Shown: positions 42,279 to 51,423, counted from the first letter of the stretch. The stretch: 64,000 nucleotides of DNA from Herbiconiux sp. A18JL235 (GCF_040939305.1 NZ_CP162512.1:1-64000), one strand, 5' to 3'. The notes: generated from the sequence alone by a model not told the origin. Translations and numbers: made by a program.

Positions 42279-42490
42279 TGAGGATTCCGCCGTCGTTCGA
42301 GTTGATCGGTGAGGCCGGACAGTAGTTGCTCCGCCTGTTCGGTGGGGATCGCGCCGTTATCGACCTGATCGGTGATTTCGATCAGACGAAGCTTGGTCGA
42401 CGCCGCGGCGCTGTCGATCGGGGCAGCTTCGAGAACCCGGAGCAGCCGGAGGCGCGCGATCACCGCCGGCGCGCTCCATTTGGTGGTCAT
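42275..42490 (-). CDS. Small helical hypothetical protein
   Basis: 71 residues starting MTTKWSAPAVIARLRLLRV, two predicted helices and an acidic middle, ATGA overlap with the DUF3093-like start. First gene of the leftward zf-TFIIB/lipoprotein operon and divergent from lspA. Helices like IPTEQAEQLLSGLTDQLERR suggest protein-protein contacts. No family recognised. Confidence 0.55.
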   Translation of the reverse strand: MTTKWSAPAVIARLRLLRVLEAAPIDSAAASTKLRLIEITDQVDNGAIPTEQAEQLLSGLTDQLERRRNPQ

Positions 42491-42507
42491 GGGCACAGAG
42501 TAGGGCA

Positions 42508-42534
42508 GATAGTTCAGGAAATTCTGTATAGTCG
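42508..42534. promoter_or_regulatory. Shared operator-like motif, copy 2 (lspA divergent promoter)
   Basis: GATAGTTCAG, four bases, then TTCTGTATAGTCG, with 18 of the 19 fixed outer positions matching copy 1 at 39307 depending on how the spacer is counted. It sits between the divergent small gene and lspA; TATAGT could also serve as a -10 box for lspA, whose GTG is 5 bp beyond the motif. Confidence 0.6.
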
Positions 42535-42538
42535 TCGG

Positions 42539-43063
42539 GTGAGTGATGTACGAGCCGACCTTGTCCGCCGTCGCCTTATCGGCGGCCTGTTCGTGCTTCT
42601 GGTGGTGGCGGCTGGTGTGATCATCGATCAGCTCGTGAAGCAGTGGGCGCTCAGTGGTCTCGCGGGCGGCCGCGTCATTGAAGTACTTCCGACGTTCGAT
42701 CTGCGGCTGGTCTTCAACCCGGGTGTCGCATTCGGCATGGGTGCGGGTCTTGGCCCGATCGTGGCGATCGTCCTGATCGGTGTGCTGGCAGCGCTGACCG
42801 GATGGGTGGCGGTCAAGGTGTGGCGCGGTGACGTGGTGGATGCTGTTCTCCTTTCGGTGGTGTTGGCGGGCGGCCTGGGAAACGTGATCGACCGGGTGTT
42901 TCGGGCGCCGGCGGATGCGCCTCTCACGGGGGAGGTCGTCGACTATCTGGCGGTGTCGTGGTTCGCCATCTTCAACCTCGCCGACGTCTTCGCGGTGGGA
43001 GGCGTCCTCGTGTGGCTTCTCGTGATCACGCTCCGCTCCCGTCGCCGTCATCCGTCCACTTGA
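42539..43063 (+). CDS. lspA: Lipoprotein signal peptidase (LspA)
   Basis: 174 residues from a GTG. Four helices; catalytic aspartates in GNVIDRVF and FNLADVFAVGG, and the upstream FNPGVAFG block, are all present. LspA removes the signal peptide of diacylglyceryl-prolipoproteins. The chromosome should also carry one, so this is an accessory copy, probably serving plasmid lipoproteins. Its 3' end overlaps the resB stop by 38 bp on opposite strands. Confidence 0.92.
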   Translation: MSDVRADLVRRRLIGGLFVLLVVAAGVIIDQLVKQWALSGLAGGRVIEVLPTFDLRLVFNPGVAFGMGAGLGPIVAIVLIGVLAALTGWVAVKVWRGDVVDAVLLSVVLAGGLGNVIDRVFRAPADAPLTGEVVDYLAVSWFAIFNLADVFAVGGVLVWLLVITLRSRRRHPST

Positions 43064-44672
43064 GCGCCGCCCGGTGCTTGTTCCGGAAGTCGTTGACGGC
43101 GTCCTCGAGCCGTGGGTCGTCGCCTCGCGCGAGGCCGGCGTACTCGACGGTGACGCTGCCATTTCGCTCGGTGGTTACCTTCACCCAGAGGCGGCGGCGC
43201 GCGATGAACAATGACGTCAAGAGGCCGGCGGTGGCGAGGATGGAGAACACTAAGACGACGTCCTGAGCCGGGTCGTAGCTGAGGTCGAACGAGGCGAACC
43301 GGCTGATGCCATCGAGGGTGACGGTTCCGAGCCCGTTCGGGAGCTCAGCCGTGTCACCTGGACGGAGTTGAAGGGATTCCACTCCAGTATTGCCACCGGT
43401 GAGCTGGGTGAGCGTGCTGGTGTCGAGCGAGTACACCGAGGTGGGTACGCCGCCATCGAGCCCGAGATCCCCTTGGAAGACGTTGAGGGTCACCGTGGGG
43501 TAGATGAGGTCGGGGTAGGAGGAGTATTTGGCCCCGGAGTCCGCGGTTTCCTCGGTGGGGTAGAGGAATCCGAGCAGCCCGATCTGCTCGCTGAGCCCGT
43601 CGGGAATCTTGATGACGCCGAGTGAGGTCAGATTGGAGTCCTGTGGCAGGAACGGGATGGCGCTCGAGAAGACGGTGTCGCCGGCGGGGTTCCGGATGGT
43701 GATGCGGGGTGCGTAGCCGTTTCCGAGGAGGAAGATGTCGGCGCCGGCGAGTTCTAGGGGCCGATTGACCTTAATGACGTCGTTACGCACGGAGTCGGTG
43801 TCTGGTTCGGTGATCGATACGGACGCGGTGTAATCCAGCGGTTGTCCGAGGGCGCCGCGGTCGATTTCCTCGTACAGGACGTCGAAGTCGTCGAGGGTGA
43901 TGCGGTAGGGGCTGAGCACTTCGGGGGTGAACAGGCGTCCGGGGTTGAAGGTGTCGTAGGAGCTCTGCACGTTCGCGAATCCCTCACCTTCCACGACGAC
44001 TCGTTGCCCGGCGTAGCCGAAGAGTCCGCCGATGGCCACGGCGACGAGAAGTCCGACGAGGGAGAGGTGGAAGACGAGGTTGCCGGTTTCGCGGAGGTAG
44101 CCGCGCTCGGCCGATAGTGAGGTCGTGGCCCCGTCGGTGTAGCGTGCCACGCGATATCGCGCAGCTTTGAGCACCCGTTCGGCCTCGCGCAGCGCCAGGG
44201 CGTCGTCGACGGGCTGTGGGTAGATATCGGTCCGATGAGCAGGCAGCCTGCTCAGCCGCGCGGGCGTCCGTGGTGGGCGTGCCCGGAGAGCGTCCCAGTG
44301 GTGCTTGGCGCGCGGGACGACGCACCCGATCAAGGAGATGAACAGCAGAATGTAGATGCTCGAGTACCAGAACGAACCGTAGGAGTCGAACGCTTGGACG
44401 GCCTCGAGAAACGGGGTGATGCCGGGGTTGTTGTCGATGTATTGCACGACCCCGTTGGGGTCGGAGCTGCGCTGTGGGAGCAATGATCCGGGGATCGAGG
44501 CGAGGGCGAGCAGAAGAAGCAGGAACAGGGCGGTTCGCATGCTCGTGAGCTGGCGCCACGCCCATCGGGCCCAGGTGACGCTCGAGGATGTGCGCGGCAG
44601 GTCGGCGTCGACGTGGTCGGCGGGGCGGCGGGGGTCGGTGTCGGACGTATCCGAGCGGGTCGGTGAGGTCAT
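43026..44672 (-). CDS. resB: ResB-family cytochrome c biogenesis protein
   Basis: 548 residues. TM helices near the N-terminus (ALFLLLLLALASIPGSLLPQ, YILLFISLIGCVVPR) and at the C-terminus, with a large extracellular domain containing ELAGADIFLLGNGYAP, match ResB/Ccs1. In system II it works with CcsA (ResC) to attach haem; no ccsA is in this window. Its start overlaps the upstream M23 gene by ATGA, coupling the two. A thiol/haem envelope role is inferred. Confidence 0.9.
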   Translation of the reverse strand: MTSPTRSDTSDTDPRRPADHVDADLPRTSSSVTWARWAWRQLTSMRTALFLLLLLALASIPGSLLPQRSSDPNGVVQYIDNNPGITPFLEAVQAFDSYGSFWYSSIYILLFISLIGCVVPRAKHHWDALRARPPRTPARLSRLPAHRTDIYPQPVDDALALREAERVLKAARYRVARYTDGATTSLSAERGYLRETGNLVFHLSLVGLLVAVAIGGLFGYAGQRVVVEGEGFANVQSSYDTFNPGRLFTPEVLSPYRITLDDFDVLYEEIDRGALGQPLDYTASVSITEPDTDSVRNDVIKVNRPLELAGADIFLLGNGYAPRITIRNPAGDTVFSSAIPFLPQDSNLTSLGVIKIPDGLSEQIGLLGFLYPTEETADSGAKYSSYPDLIYPTVTLNVFQGDLGLDGGVPTSVYSLDTSTLTQLTGGNTGVESLQLRPGDTAELPNGLGTVTLDGISRFASFDLSYDPAQDVVLVFSILATAGLLTSLFIARRRLWVKVTTERNGSVTVEYAGLARGDDPRLEDAVNDFRNKHRAALKWTDDGDGSGA

Positions 44673-45943
44673 CCGAGTGCGGCGCCGCGTGCGGCCATGA
44701 ATGGTTGTGGGTCGATGCGGGTGCCGTCGACGGTGACTTCGTAGTGCAGGTGGCAGCCGGTGGACACACCGGTGGTGCCGGCGAGTGATATTAGTTGCCC
44801 TGCGGCGACGGACTCTCCCGGGCTTACGACGAGTTGGCTGTTGTGGGCGTAGCTGGTTTGCACTCCTGCACCGTGGCTGATTTGTACCCAGTTGCCGAGG
44901 CCGCCGAACCAGCCGGCATAGTTGACGGTGCCGGCGGAGGCGGCGTACACGGGCGTGCCGCATCCGGCGCCGAGATCGACGCCGCGGTGATAGCTGCTCG
45001 CTCCTGCTGTCGGGGCGACGCGGGGACCGAATCCGTCGGAGATCCGGCCACCGACTGGCCGCGCCCAGCCCTGGTCGGAGAGCTGTCCCGCATCCAGTTG
45101 TGGGGAGCTCCCGTTTCCGGCGGCCGCGGCCGCTGCTGCTGCGGCCGCGGCGGCCGCCGCTCGTCGGACTTCTTCTCCGCGGGCGTAGTCGGCCTCGGTG
45201 GCTTGCCGGTTCTCGGAGAGAACGGCGAGCTGTGCTTTGAGTGTTTCGGAGTTCGCGAGCTGGAGGCCCAGTTGCTCCTCAACGGCCTGGGAGGCGGCGA
45301 TGGCTGCTTGCATCGCAGCTTCGGCTTCGACCGCGAGGCGCTCGCGCTCGGTTTTTGCCACGATCGCCTGGTCGGTGAGCGCTTGGGCGGTGTTGCTGGT
45401 GGTCTCAGCCTGCCGGTAGAGCTGGTCGATGTTTTCGGAGAGCCGCGACGTGGTCGCCAACCGGTTGAGGAAGTTGTCGCTGTCGGACCCCGACAGCAGA
45501 AGTTGTGCGGTGAGCTGATCGCTTCCGCCCGTGCGCGCGAGGGAGCTCACGAGCCGGCCGACAGTGAGTCGTGCCGCGCCGGCGGCCTGTTCGGCCGATG
45601 CGGCTTGCGCCTCGAGGTCGCGGGCTCGTTCACCCGCGCGGTCGCGGGCATCCTGCGCGACGTCCCATTCGTCGGTGAGGGCTACCGCTTGCTGCTGAGC
45701 GGCCGCGAGGTCGGCTTCGATCTGGCTGATGAGTGCGGTGAGCTCGCCGATCTGGGCCTGTTTGGTGGACTCGTCGGCGCGGGCGGCCTCGACCTCTGCC
45801 CAGGTGGGGTATTCCTCTGCTGAGGCGGCGTAGGGCGTTGACGCCAGGCTGACCGTGACGAGCGCCGTCAGGACGATCGAGATCGTGGTGCGAGATCGGC
45901 GCCGTGGCGTGCGGCGACCGACCCTCGGGGTCGAGGGGATCAT
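44669..45943 (-). CDS. M23 peptidase with coiled-coil (NlpD/EnvC-like)
   Basis: 424 residues. Basic head, signal/TM segment (VLTALVTVSLAS), long coiled coil (about residues 45-245, e.g. QIEADLAAAQQQAVAL), poly-Ala hinge (about 15 consecutive Ala) and an M23 domain with YHRGVDLG and STGCHLHYEV. The architecture resembles cell-separation hydrolases EnvC/PcsB. It is followed by resB with an ATGA overlap and preceded by tail-motif protein E. Confidence 0.9.
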   Translation of the reverse strand: MIPSTPRVGRRTPRRRSRTTISIVLTALVTVSLASTPYAASAEEYPTWAEVEAARADESTKQAQIGELTALISQIEADLAAAQQQAVALTDEWDVAQDARDRAGERARDLEAQAASAEQAAGAARLTVGRLVSSLARTGGSDQLTAQLLLSGSDSDNFLNRLATTSRLSENIDQLYRQAETTSNTAQALTDQAIVAKTERERLAVEAEAAMQAAIAASQAVEEQLGLQLANSETLKAQLAVLSENRQATEADYARGEEVRRAAAAAAAAAAAAAAGNGSSPQLDAGQLSDQGWARPVGGRISDGFGPRVAPTAGASSYHRGVDLGAGCGTPVYAASAGTVNYAGWFGGLGNWVQISHGAGVQTSYAHNSQLVVSPGESVAAGQLISLAGTTGVSTGCHLHYEVTVDGTRIDPQPFMAARGAALG

Positions 45944-46008
45944 GATTCTGCTTTCCGATGCGGTGATGTGATGGCGCGCGAAAGCGCTCAGGGCATGGAA
46001 GACGGAAT

Positions 46009-46392
46009 CTAGATGCGGAGGGGGCCGGCTGACTGGAGCGCGGAAAGCGCCGGTAGGCGAAGGGTTACCGCTGCCGGCGGAGCATTTGCCCGTGAGGGCG
46101 GACCGAAGGCCGTGGATGCGCGACGTGCTTGAGCCGTCACCAAGACGACAGAGCCGATAGCCGCGACGCAGATCATGGCGGCGCCGAGGCACTCGGCCAC
46201 GCCGCCGCCGTCATCTGGCGTGTGGACGGTGACGTTCGAGTCGAGAACGACGATGGCGGCGGCCGCCGCGTCGGTGTCGTGGTTCGTGGAAGCCGCGTGC
46301 AGAACGGTGGTCGTCACGGCGGCCACGCAGATCAGGAGGGCCAGAAATGCGACGCGGAGCAGTCGGGCCAGTGCGCGGGGGCTCAACTGCAT
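46009..46392 (-). CDS. Tail-motif membrane protein E (DUF6153-like, diverged tail)
   Basis: 127 residues from an ATG after GAGGAG. Helix 1 (about 13-33), short loop with NHDTDAAAA, Cys-containing helix 2 (ECLGAAMICVAAIGSVVLV) and a tail ending LQSAGPLRI, a weaker form of the shared motif. It is directly upstream of an M23 gene, as for proteins B and G. Confidence 0.5.
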   Translation of the reverse strand: MQLSPRALARLLRVAFLALLICVAAVTTTVLHAASTNHDTDAAAAAIVVLDSNVTVHTPDDGGGVAECLGAAMICVAAIGSVVLVTAQARRASTAFGPPSRANAPPAAVTLRLPALSALQSAGPLRI

Positions 46393-46496
46393 GCGTCTCC
46401 TCGCCTCCTGGTGCTCCGCGACTCCGTCTCAGCGATTGTAAACGAGATCATGTACTCTCGAAGGCGCCTGGCCGCCACTGCATTGAACGGAACGTC

Positions 46497-46733
46497 GTGA
46501 CTTCTCCTGGTTCCCCTTCCCCGGAACGTCGACGCTGGACATCGGCGCAGTTCGCCTACCTTGCGTTGGCGCTGAACGGGCTCTGCCTGGTCGTGCTGTT
46601 CGCAAACCTCCTGACAGGGAACACCTGGTGGGAGATCGCGGTGCCGATCGCGATCGGCTTCCTCGTACTGGGGGGCCTCAGTGGTTTCCAGACCCGTCGG
46701 CTGCGTGTGAAAGAGCGGAGCCAGCACCGGTAA
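46497..46733 (+). CDS. Small two-helix membrane protein (paralogue 2)
   Basis: 78 residues from GTG. The hydrophobic segments AYLALALNGLCLVVLFANLL and IAIGFLVLGGLSGFQT resemble the 62-residue protein at 36596. The stop is only two bases from the stop of the convergent gene. Function unknown. Confidence 0.55.
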   Translation: MTSPGSPSPERRRWTSAQFAYLALALNGLCLVVLFANLLTGNTWWEIAVPIAIGFLVLGGLSGFQTRRLRVKERSQHR

Positions 46734-46735
46734 CG

Positions 46736-47098
46736 TCACCGGCGCCGCCGGTGAGGGGGTGGTTCGCTGGTGTCGATCACTCGGAACACCACACCGGTAG
46801 CGATGAACACCGCGGACCCGATGAGCACGAGTACCTGCCACAGCTCCTCCTCGAATCCGAAGGGCCAGGCGGGATTCCAGATCACCGCCAGGGGTACCAT
46901 CGGCAGTCCCCACCACCACTTTCTGTGCTGGATGGCGATGACGACGACGATCAATGCCAGGATGCTCACCGCATAGCGCGCATACAGGTAGAAGTCGGTG
47001 TGGATGATACCGATGGTCGCTAGGAGCACGATCGCGCCGAGGACCGCGGGGAGCATGCCCGGGCGGATGTATCGGGTTCGCGTTGCCCGGGCGGTCAC
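46736..47098 (-). CDS. Four-helix membrane protein (DUF6804-like), last gene of cop operon
   Basis: 120 residues, about four hydrophobic helices (AVLGAIVLLATIGIIHT, WNPAWPFGF linker, VLIGSAVFIATGVV). It looks like proteins annotated DUF6804, but I am not certain. ATGA overlap with copC, so it is the fifth gene of an operon in which every junction is a 4-bp overlap. Confidence 0.6.
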   Translation of the reverse strand: MTARATRTRYIRPGMLPAVLGAIVLLATIGIIHTDFYLYARYAVSILALIVVVIAIQHRKWWWGLPMVPLAVIWNPAWPFGFEEELWQVLVLIGSAVFIATGVVFRVIDTSEPPPHRRRR

Positions 47099-47727
47099 GA
47101 TGCTGAGTCCTGAGAGTTGGCGCGCCGCTTGGCACGGGTTGAGGCGATGATCGCGATGACCACGATGAGAATGACGACGCCGATGCCGCCGATGAGCGCG
47201 ATGGGGAACAACGAATCGTAAGCGTCTCCGCTAGAGACGGCTGTCGGGGTGGGTGTAGGAGTTTCGGTGCTCGCGGTGGCGGGTGCGGTCGCCGTCGGGG
47301 TGGGCGTCGGTGTCGCGGTGGGTGTGGGTGTGGGTTCGACGGTGTAGCTGAACGCATATTGGCCCGAGATGGGGTGGCCGTCGGCTGAAACGGTCTGCCA
47401 GAGCACCTGGTAGCTGCCGGCTGTCGTGGGTGAGACGGCTTTGGTGAGCGTGCTGGCGTCGATGGTGACGTCGCCGGTCGAGATGTCCGTTCCTGCCGGA
47501 TCGATGACGGCGATGGCGATGCCCGTGTCGAAGCCGGCGAGCGGTTCTTCGTTGAAGGTGAGTTGCACCTGCGTGAGCGGGGTGCTGATGACCTCATCGG
47601 CGGCGGGGGTGGATGACGCGAGAGCGTCATGGGCGTTGGCGGCAGGGGCTGCGGTGAAAAGCATCGCCGTGGCGGCGAGGGTGGCGATGGCGCCGGCGAG
47701 TGCGCGGCGGCGGAGGGTGTTCGTCAT
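47095..47727 (-). CDS. copC: CopC-type periplasmic copper-binding protein with membrane anchor
   Basis: 210 residues. Signal peptide ending NAHDALASS places the conserved His right after cleavage, and SADGHPISGQYAF carries the second copper ligand region, as in CopC/YcnJ domains. A Thr/Pro repeat linker (PTPTPTAT...) leads to a C-terminal membrane helix. ATGA overlaps on both sides. It likely delivers copper to the adjacent CopD. Confidence 0.9.
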   Translation of the reverse strand: MTNTLRRRALAGAIATLAATAMLFTAAPAANAHDALASSTPAADEVISTPLTQVQLTFNEEPLAGFDTGIAIAVIDPAGTDISTGDVTIDASTLTKAVSPTTAGSYQVLWQTVSADGHPISGQYAFSYTVEPTPTPTATPTPTPTATAPATASTETPTPTPTAVSSGDAYDSLFPIALIGGIGVVILIVVIAIIASTRAKRRANSQDSAS

Positions 47728-48692
47728 GGTGCTTCTTTCGTGTCTCGGGTGTTGAGGCGGTGGAGGTAGTCGTTGTAGGCATCGAGGTCGGCGTCGCCGT
47801 GTTTGTCGTGGCGACGGTCGGCGGCGCGGGCTCGGCGGGTGTCATCGCGGTGCCATCTGGACAGGAGCACGAGCACGATGATCAGGGTGGGTAGCTCCCC
47901 GTAGGACCAGGCGAGGGCGCCGGCGACGAGTTGGTCTTGCAGGGGGTCGATGCCCCAGCTCGCAGGTGGGGAAGCGAAATAGGCGATGAGTGGCACCGAG
48001 GCGAGCATGATGATGACGCCGAAGAAGGCGTGCAGGGGCATCTCGGCGAAAACGTCGAGGAGGCGTCCGAGATGGGATTGTCGTGCGGGGAGCGGGTCGG
48101 CGGAGATCAAGGGGATGGTGAAGAGAATGCCGCTGGCAAGGAACAGCAGCTCGAGCCCGATGTGACCGGTCCAGCTTCCGAGGAGGGCGTTGGCGATGCC
48201 GCTGAGGTACAGGCCGTAGAAGGTGAACAGGAACAGGGGGATCATGACTGCTGGGTGCAACAGCAGTTTCGCGGCACGGGACCGGAGCCCGGTCAGTGCA
48301 GCGCGTTGCACAAGGATGCCGAGCCCCCGATGGGGCACTGCTTTCAGGAGCAGAGTTCCCGGTGAGCCGAGCACAAGCAGGGGCGGCACGGCCATCATCA
48401 GGGTGAGCTGCTGGAACATGAACACCGAGAACATGCGGTAGCCGTATCCTTCGAGGCCGGCACCCATCGTGATGATGAGGATGAGGCAGCCGGCGACGAA
48501 ACAGACGGTCCGCGTGACGGACCAGCGCCGACCCGTGAGCCAGAGGCGTGCAGCACCGATGCTGTAGGCGACGAGTAGAACGAGTGCGATGGCGGGGATG
48601 AGCGGGATCGGTTGCAGGTTAGGGGCGAGGAACTGTGTGAGGTCCGGGGGTGCGGCCGGCACCCAGACCGGCCCTGTGGGGTCTCCGGTCAT
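47724..48692 (-). CDS. ctaG: CtaG-family cytochrome oxidase assembly protein
   Basis: 322 residues, seven to eight helices, with conserved MFQQLTLMMAVPPLLVLGSP and PLHAFFGVIIMLAS of the caa3-type CtaG family (copper insertion into cytochrome c oxidase). A charged C-terminal tail follows. It resembles the C-terminal half of the next gene, so the operon has two CtaG domains. Confidence 0.88.
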   Translation of the reverse strand: MTGDPTGPVWVPAAPPDLTQFLAPNLQPIPLIPAIALVLLVAYSIGAARLWLTGRRWSVTRTVCFVAGCLILIITMGAGLEGYGYRMFSVFMFQQLTLMMAVPPLLVLGSPGTLLLKAVPHRGLGILVQRAALTGLRSRAAKLLLHPAVMIPLFLFTFYGLYLSGIANALLGSWTGHIGLELLFLASGILFTIPLISADPLPARQSHLGRLLDVFAEMPLHAFFGVIIMLASVPLIAYFASPPASWGIDPLQDQLVAGALAWSYGELPTLIIVLVLLSRWHRDDTRRARAADRRHDKHGDADLDAYNDYLHRLNTRDTKEAP

Positions 48693-50665
48693 TTCGGTGT
48701 TTTCCGCTCGCTCATCGCACGGAGCATCGCGTTGTACTCGTTCAGGTCACGGTCACCGGTTCGGTCGGCGTTCCTGTCGATTCGTTTGGTTTCTCGGGCG
48801 TCGGAGCGAGACCACAGGGTGACCATCGTGATGGCGAGGACCAGGGTGGGGATCTCTCCGATGCTCCATGCCACTCCCCCGGCCGCCTGCTGATCAGCGA
48901 GGGGATCGACCGCCCATCCTTGGGTGATGACGCCGTACCAGTCCGGCAGGAACAGCTCAGTTGAGGTGATGATGCTGAGTCCGAAGAAGGCGTGTGATGC
49001 CATGACAACGAGCAGGGTCACCAGCCGCATCGGGTAAGGGAGTCGGTAGGGAATCGGGTCGGTGCCGATCATGGAGAGAGCAAAGAGGTAACCGACGATC
49101 AGGAAGTGCGCGATCATCCACTGATGACCGATCGGATCGGCGAGCGACCAGCCGAACAGCGGCGAGTAGTAGAAGACCAGGGTCGATCCGACGAACAGCA
49201 CGGCCACCACCAGAGGGTGTGTGATCGCCGCGGTGACGCGTGATCGGGTGATGGCCATGATCCACTCCCGGGGCCCGCGGCTTCCGTCTTTTCGCGGATG
49301 AATCGCTCGGAGCGCCAGCGTGACGGGCGCGCCCAGCACGAGGAAGATCGGCACCATCATGCTGAGGGTCATGTGCTCGAGCATGTGTTGGCTGAAAAGG
49401 TACGTTCCATATACGGCGGGAGCGCCGTTGGTGACGTAGACGAGCACGGCGAGGCCGACGATCCAGCTCACAGTTCGCAGGATCGGCCAGGGGTCGCCGC
49501 GGTGGCGGAGCCGGCGCACGCCGGCGAGGTACAGAACGAGCGCGAACCCGGCGCCGATCGCCCAGATCGGGTCGATCGTCCAGCTGTCGAAGAAGCGTCC
49601 GAGCGACAGGGGTGCCGGCAGCGATTGTCCGGTGAGGATTTGTGAGGGTGTCACGGCTAGGTCTTCACCGACCGGTGGCGCGGTGCGGGCGAGAACCACG
49701 GCCGCGCCCGAGGCGACTCCCATCAGGAGGGTTTCGGAAACGATCAGCCACGCGATGATCCGGCGTGCCCCGGCGGAGCTGTCGAATCGGCCGATCAGGT
49801 ATCGGCGGTGCGCCGCTCCAGCCACACCGAGGGCGAGGAGAGCGACGATCTTGATCAGGAGGATCTGCCCGTAGCCTGTGCTCCAGAGTTGGTCGGGCTG
49901 GTCGAATCGGAGCGCGGCCGAGATGGTGCCCGAGGCGGCGACGACGACGAAACAGATCAGCGCGATGGTGGAGTAGCGGCGCAGAAGCATGCCGGCGGGT
50001 CCGTGGTCGGTGCGGCTCATCAGTACCGCGGCGACGAGGAGTCCGCCGATCCAGGTGGCGGCGCCGCCGGCGTGCAGCCAGAGCGCGGTGGAGGCGGCGG
50101 AGTGGCTGCCAGCGCCCGCGGCATGTCCTTGCAGCGCGATCGGGATGAGGGTGGCGAATGCGGCGACGAGCGCCGTCGCCACGAGGGCGGGTGCGCGTAC
50201 CGCGAAGCAGAACACCGCGAGGAACGCTGCGGCGATGGTGGTGGTCAGCCAGCCCTGCCCCAGGCTGACCTCGGTGAGGAATTGCCCGAAGCTGGCCGGG
50301 AAGATATCGAATGGGACGGGGCCGGCGAGGGAGAAATACGCCAGCACGGATGTGCCGAAGGAGAGGGCGGCCCAGGCGCAGGCACCTCCGGCGGCGATGT
50401 CCATCGCGGTGCTGTATCCGGCCTTCTCTGTGGGCAGCGCGAAGACGGCGAGCACTAGTGCCCCGATGGTCAACGCGGAGGCGATGTTCACGAGACTCTT
50501 CGCGATGGGCAGCCCGATGTCGACGACCGGGCCGGCGTCGAGCAAGAGTGTGGGCTGCTGCAGCCACGCTGAAACGGCCAGGCTTCCTCCGACCGCGACG
50601 GTGGCCAGGAGAAGTGCTGCTGGGGCGAAGATGATGAGCACTCGCCGGGTGGCCATGCTCGTCAT
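48689..50665 (-). CDS. CopD-CtaG fusion membrane protein
   Basis: 658 residues. The first ~330 residues have CopD/YcnJ features (ALQGHAAGAGSHSAAST, WLHAGGAATWIGGLL); the C-terminal half is CtaG-like (FSQHMLEHMTLSMMVPIFLVLGAP, HQWMIAHFLIVGYLF, ASHAFFGLSIITS). CopD takes up copper from CopC. Fusion with CtaG suggests a route from copper import to oxidase assembly. ATGA overlaps with both neighbours. Confidence 0.9.
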   Translation of the reverse strand: MTSMATRRVLIIFAPAALLLATVAVGGSLAVSAWLQQPTLLLDAGPVVDIGLPIAKSLVNIASALTIGALVLAVFALPTEKAGYSTAMDIAAGGACAWAALSFGTSVLAYFSLAGPVPFDIFPASFGQFLTEVSLGQGWLTTTIAAAFLAVFCFAVRAPALVATALVAAFATLIPIALQGHAAGAGSHSAASTALWLHAGGAATWIGGLLVAAVLMSRTDHGPAGMLLRRYSTIALICFVVVAASGTISAALRFDQPDQLWSTGYGQILLIKIVALLALGVAGAAHRRYLIGRFDSSAGARRIIAWLIVSETLLMGVASGAAVVLARTAPPVGEDLAVTPSQILTGQSLPAPLSLGRFFDSWTIDPIWAIGAGFALVLYLAGVRRLRHRGDPWPILRTVSWIVGLAVLVYVTNGAPAVYGTYLFSQHMLEHMTLSMMVPIFLVLGAPVTLALRAIHPRKDGSRGPREWIMAITRSRVTAAITHPLVVAVLFVGSTLVFYYSPLFGWSLADPIGHQWMIAHFLIVGYLFALSMIGTDPIPYRLPYPMRLVTLLVVMASHAFFGLSIITSTELFLPDWYGVITQGWAVDPLADQQAAGGVAWSIGEIPTLVLAITMVTLWSRSDARETKRIDRNADRTGDRDLNEYNAMLRAMSERKTPK

Positions 50666-50865
50666 GAGGGGTTCTCGTCGCGGTTCTCGGTGGCGAGGCG
50701 CGCGGCGAGCTTTTTCCGCTCTTCGGCTTCGATCTTGGCTCGCGCTTTGCGTTCATGGCTGTCGGCTTTGATGATCGACCGCACGATGATGACGAAGATT
50801 CCCCCGACGAGAATCGTGGGGGTGACGGAATAGATGGCGTTGAACCAGTAATTGTCCATGCCCAT
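50662..50865 (-). CDS. Small membrane protein heading the cop operon
   Basis: 67 residues. One hydrophobic helix (TILVGGIFVIIVRSII) and a highly charged cytoplasmic tail (ERKARAKIEAEERKKLAARL). It overlaps copD by ATGA, making it the first gene of the five-gene operon. Similar proteins adjoin cytochrome-oxidase genes in actinobacteria; role unknown. Confidence 0.7.
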   Translation of the reverse strand: MGMDNYWFNAIYSVTPTILVGGIFVIIVRSIIKADSHERKARAKIEAEERKKLAARLATENRDENPS

Positions 50866-50961
50866 AGGGCGCTCCTGATACGGACGGACGTCCCAGGCAG
50901 GCGCGTGGGAGTCAATGACGGACGGATGAGCGCGACGACGTCGCGGCGAAGTCCGTCGGTA

Positions 50962-51423
50962 TCAGATGCGGGAGATGCCTAGTAGAGCAAGGGTCGGCAC
51001 GAGGGGGGTCACCGTTGAATGTGGGGCGCTCTCGGGGCGGGGTGGGGCCGGGCTTGGCAGCAGCCGGATGCCTCCGGCCCGCAGCAGTGCGAGGACTGCG
51101 AGGAGACATCCGATTCCCAAGGCGAGGCAGAGTGCAGCGCAGCCGGCTACGAGCAGTGCCGCCGAGTTTCCGGAGGTGGAACTCGGTTCGTCGGGGACCG
51201 CGACGGTCTCGTGGTCCTGAGCGATGCTCGCGACCGAGGCCGACGATGCGGCCGGGGCGGTGGCGGAATCAGCGAGATGACCGAAGAGTAGAGCCAGCAT
51301 CGCGGTGAGGATCGAGAACCCTGCGATCATTGCCCAGCGCGCCCGGCGGGGTGCGGTGCGGGTGCGGATCACGGGTGTGCTCTCGATGCGGGGGCGGATG
51401 GTGTCGTTCCAGGGTAGCAACAT
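50962..51423 (-). CDS. Tail-motif membrane protein F (DUF6153-like)
   Basis: 153 residues. Helix 1 (about 32-50), loop with QDHETVAVPDE, helix 2 with Cys (AGCAALCLALGIGCLLAVLAL), and the tail LVPTLALLGISRI. It lies upstream of the cop operon and divergent from lnt. The start is the first ATG after the divergent promoter; the ribosome-binding site is weak. Confidence 0.65.
   Translation of the reverse strand: MLLPWNDTIRPRIESTPVIRTRTAPRRARWAMIAGFSILTAMLALLFGHLADSATAPAASSASVASIAQDHETVAVPDEPSSTSGNSAALLVAGCAALCLALGIGCLLAVLALLRAGGIRLLPSPAPPRPESAPHSTVTPLVPTLALLGISRI

Noticed and set aside
42275..43162. 295-codon leftward frame opposite lspA
   Set aside because: Only its last 71 codons (42275-42490) look real; the remainder is the antisense of lspA, whose catalytic motifs are intact.
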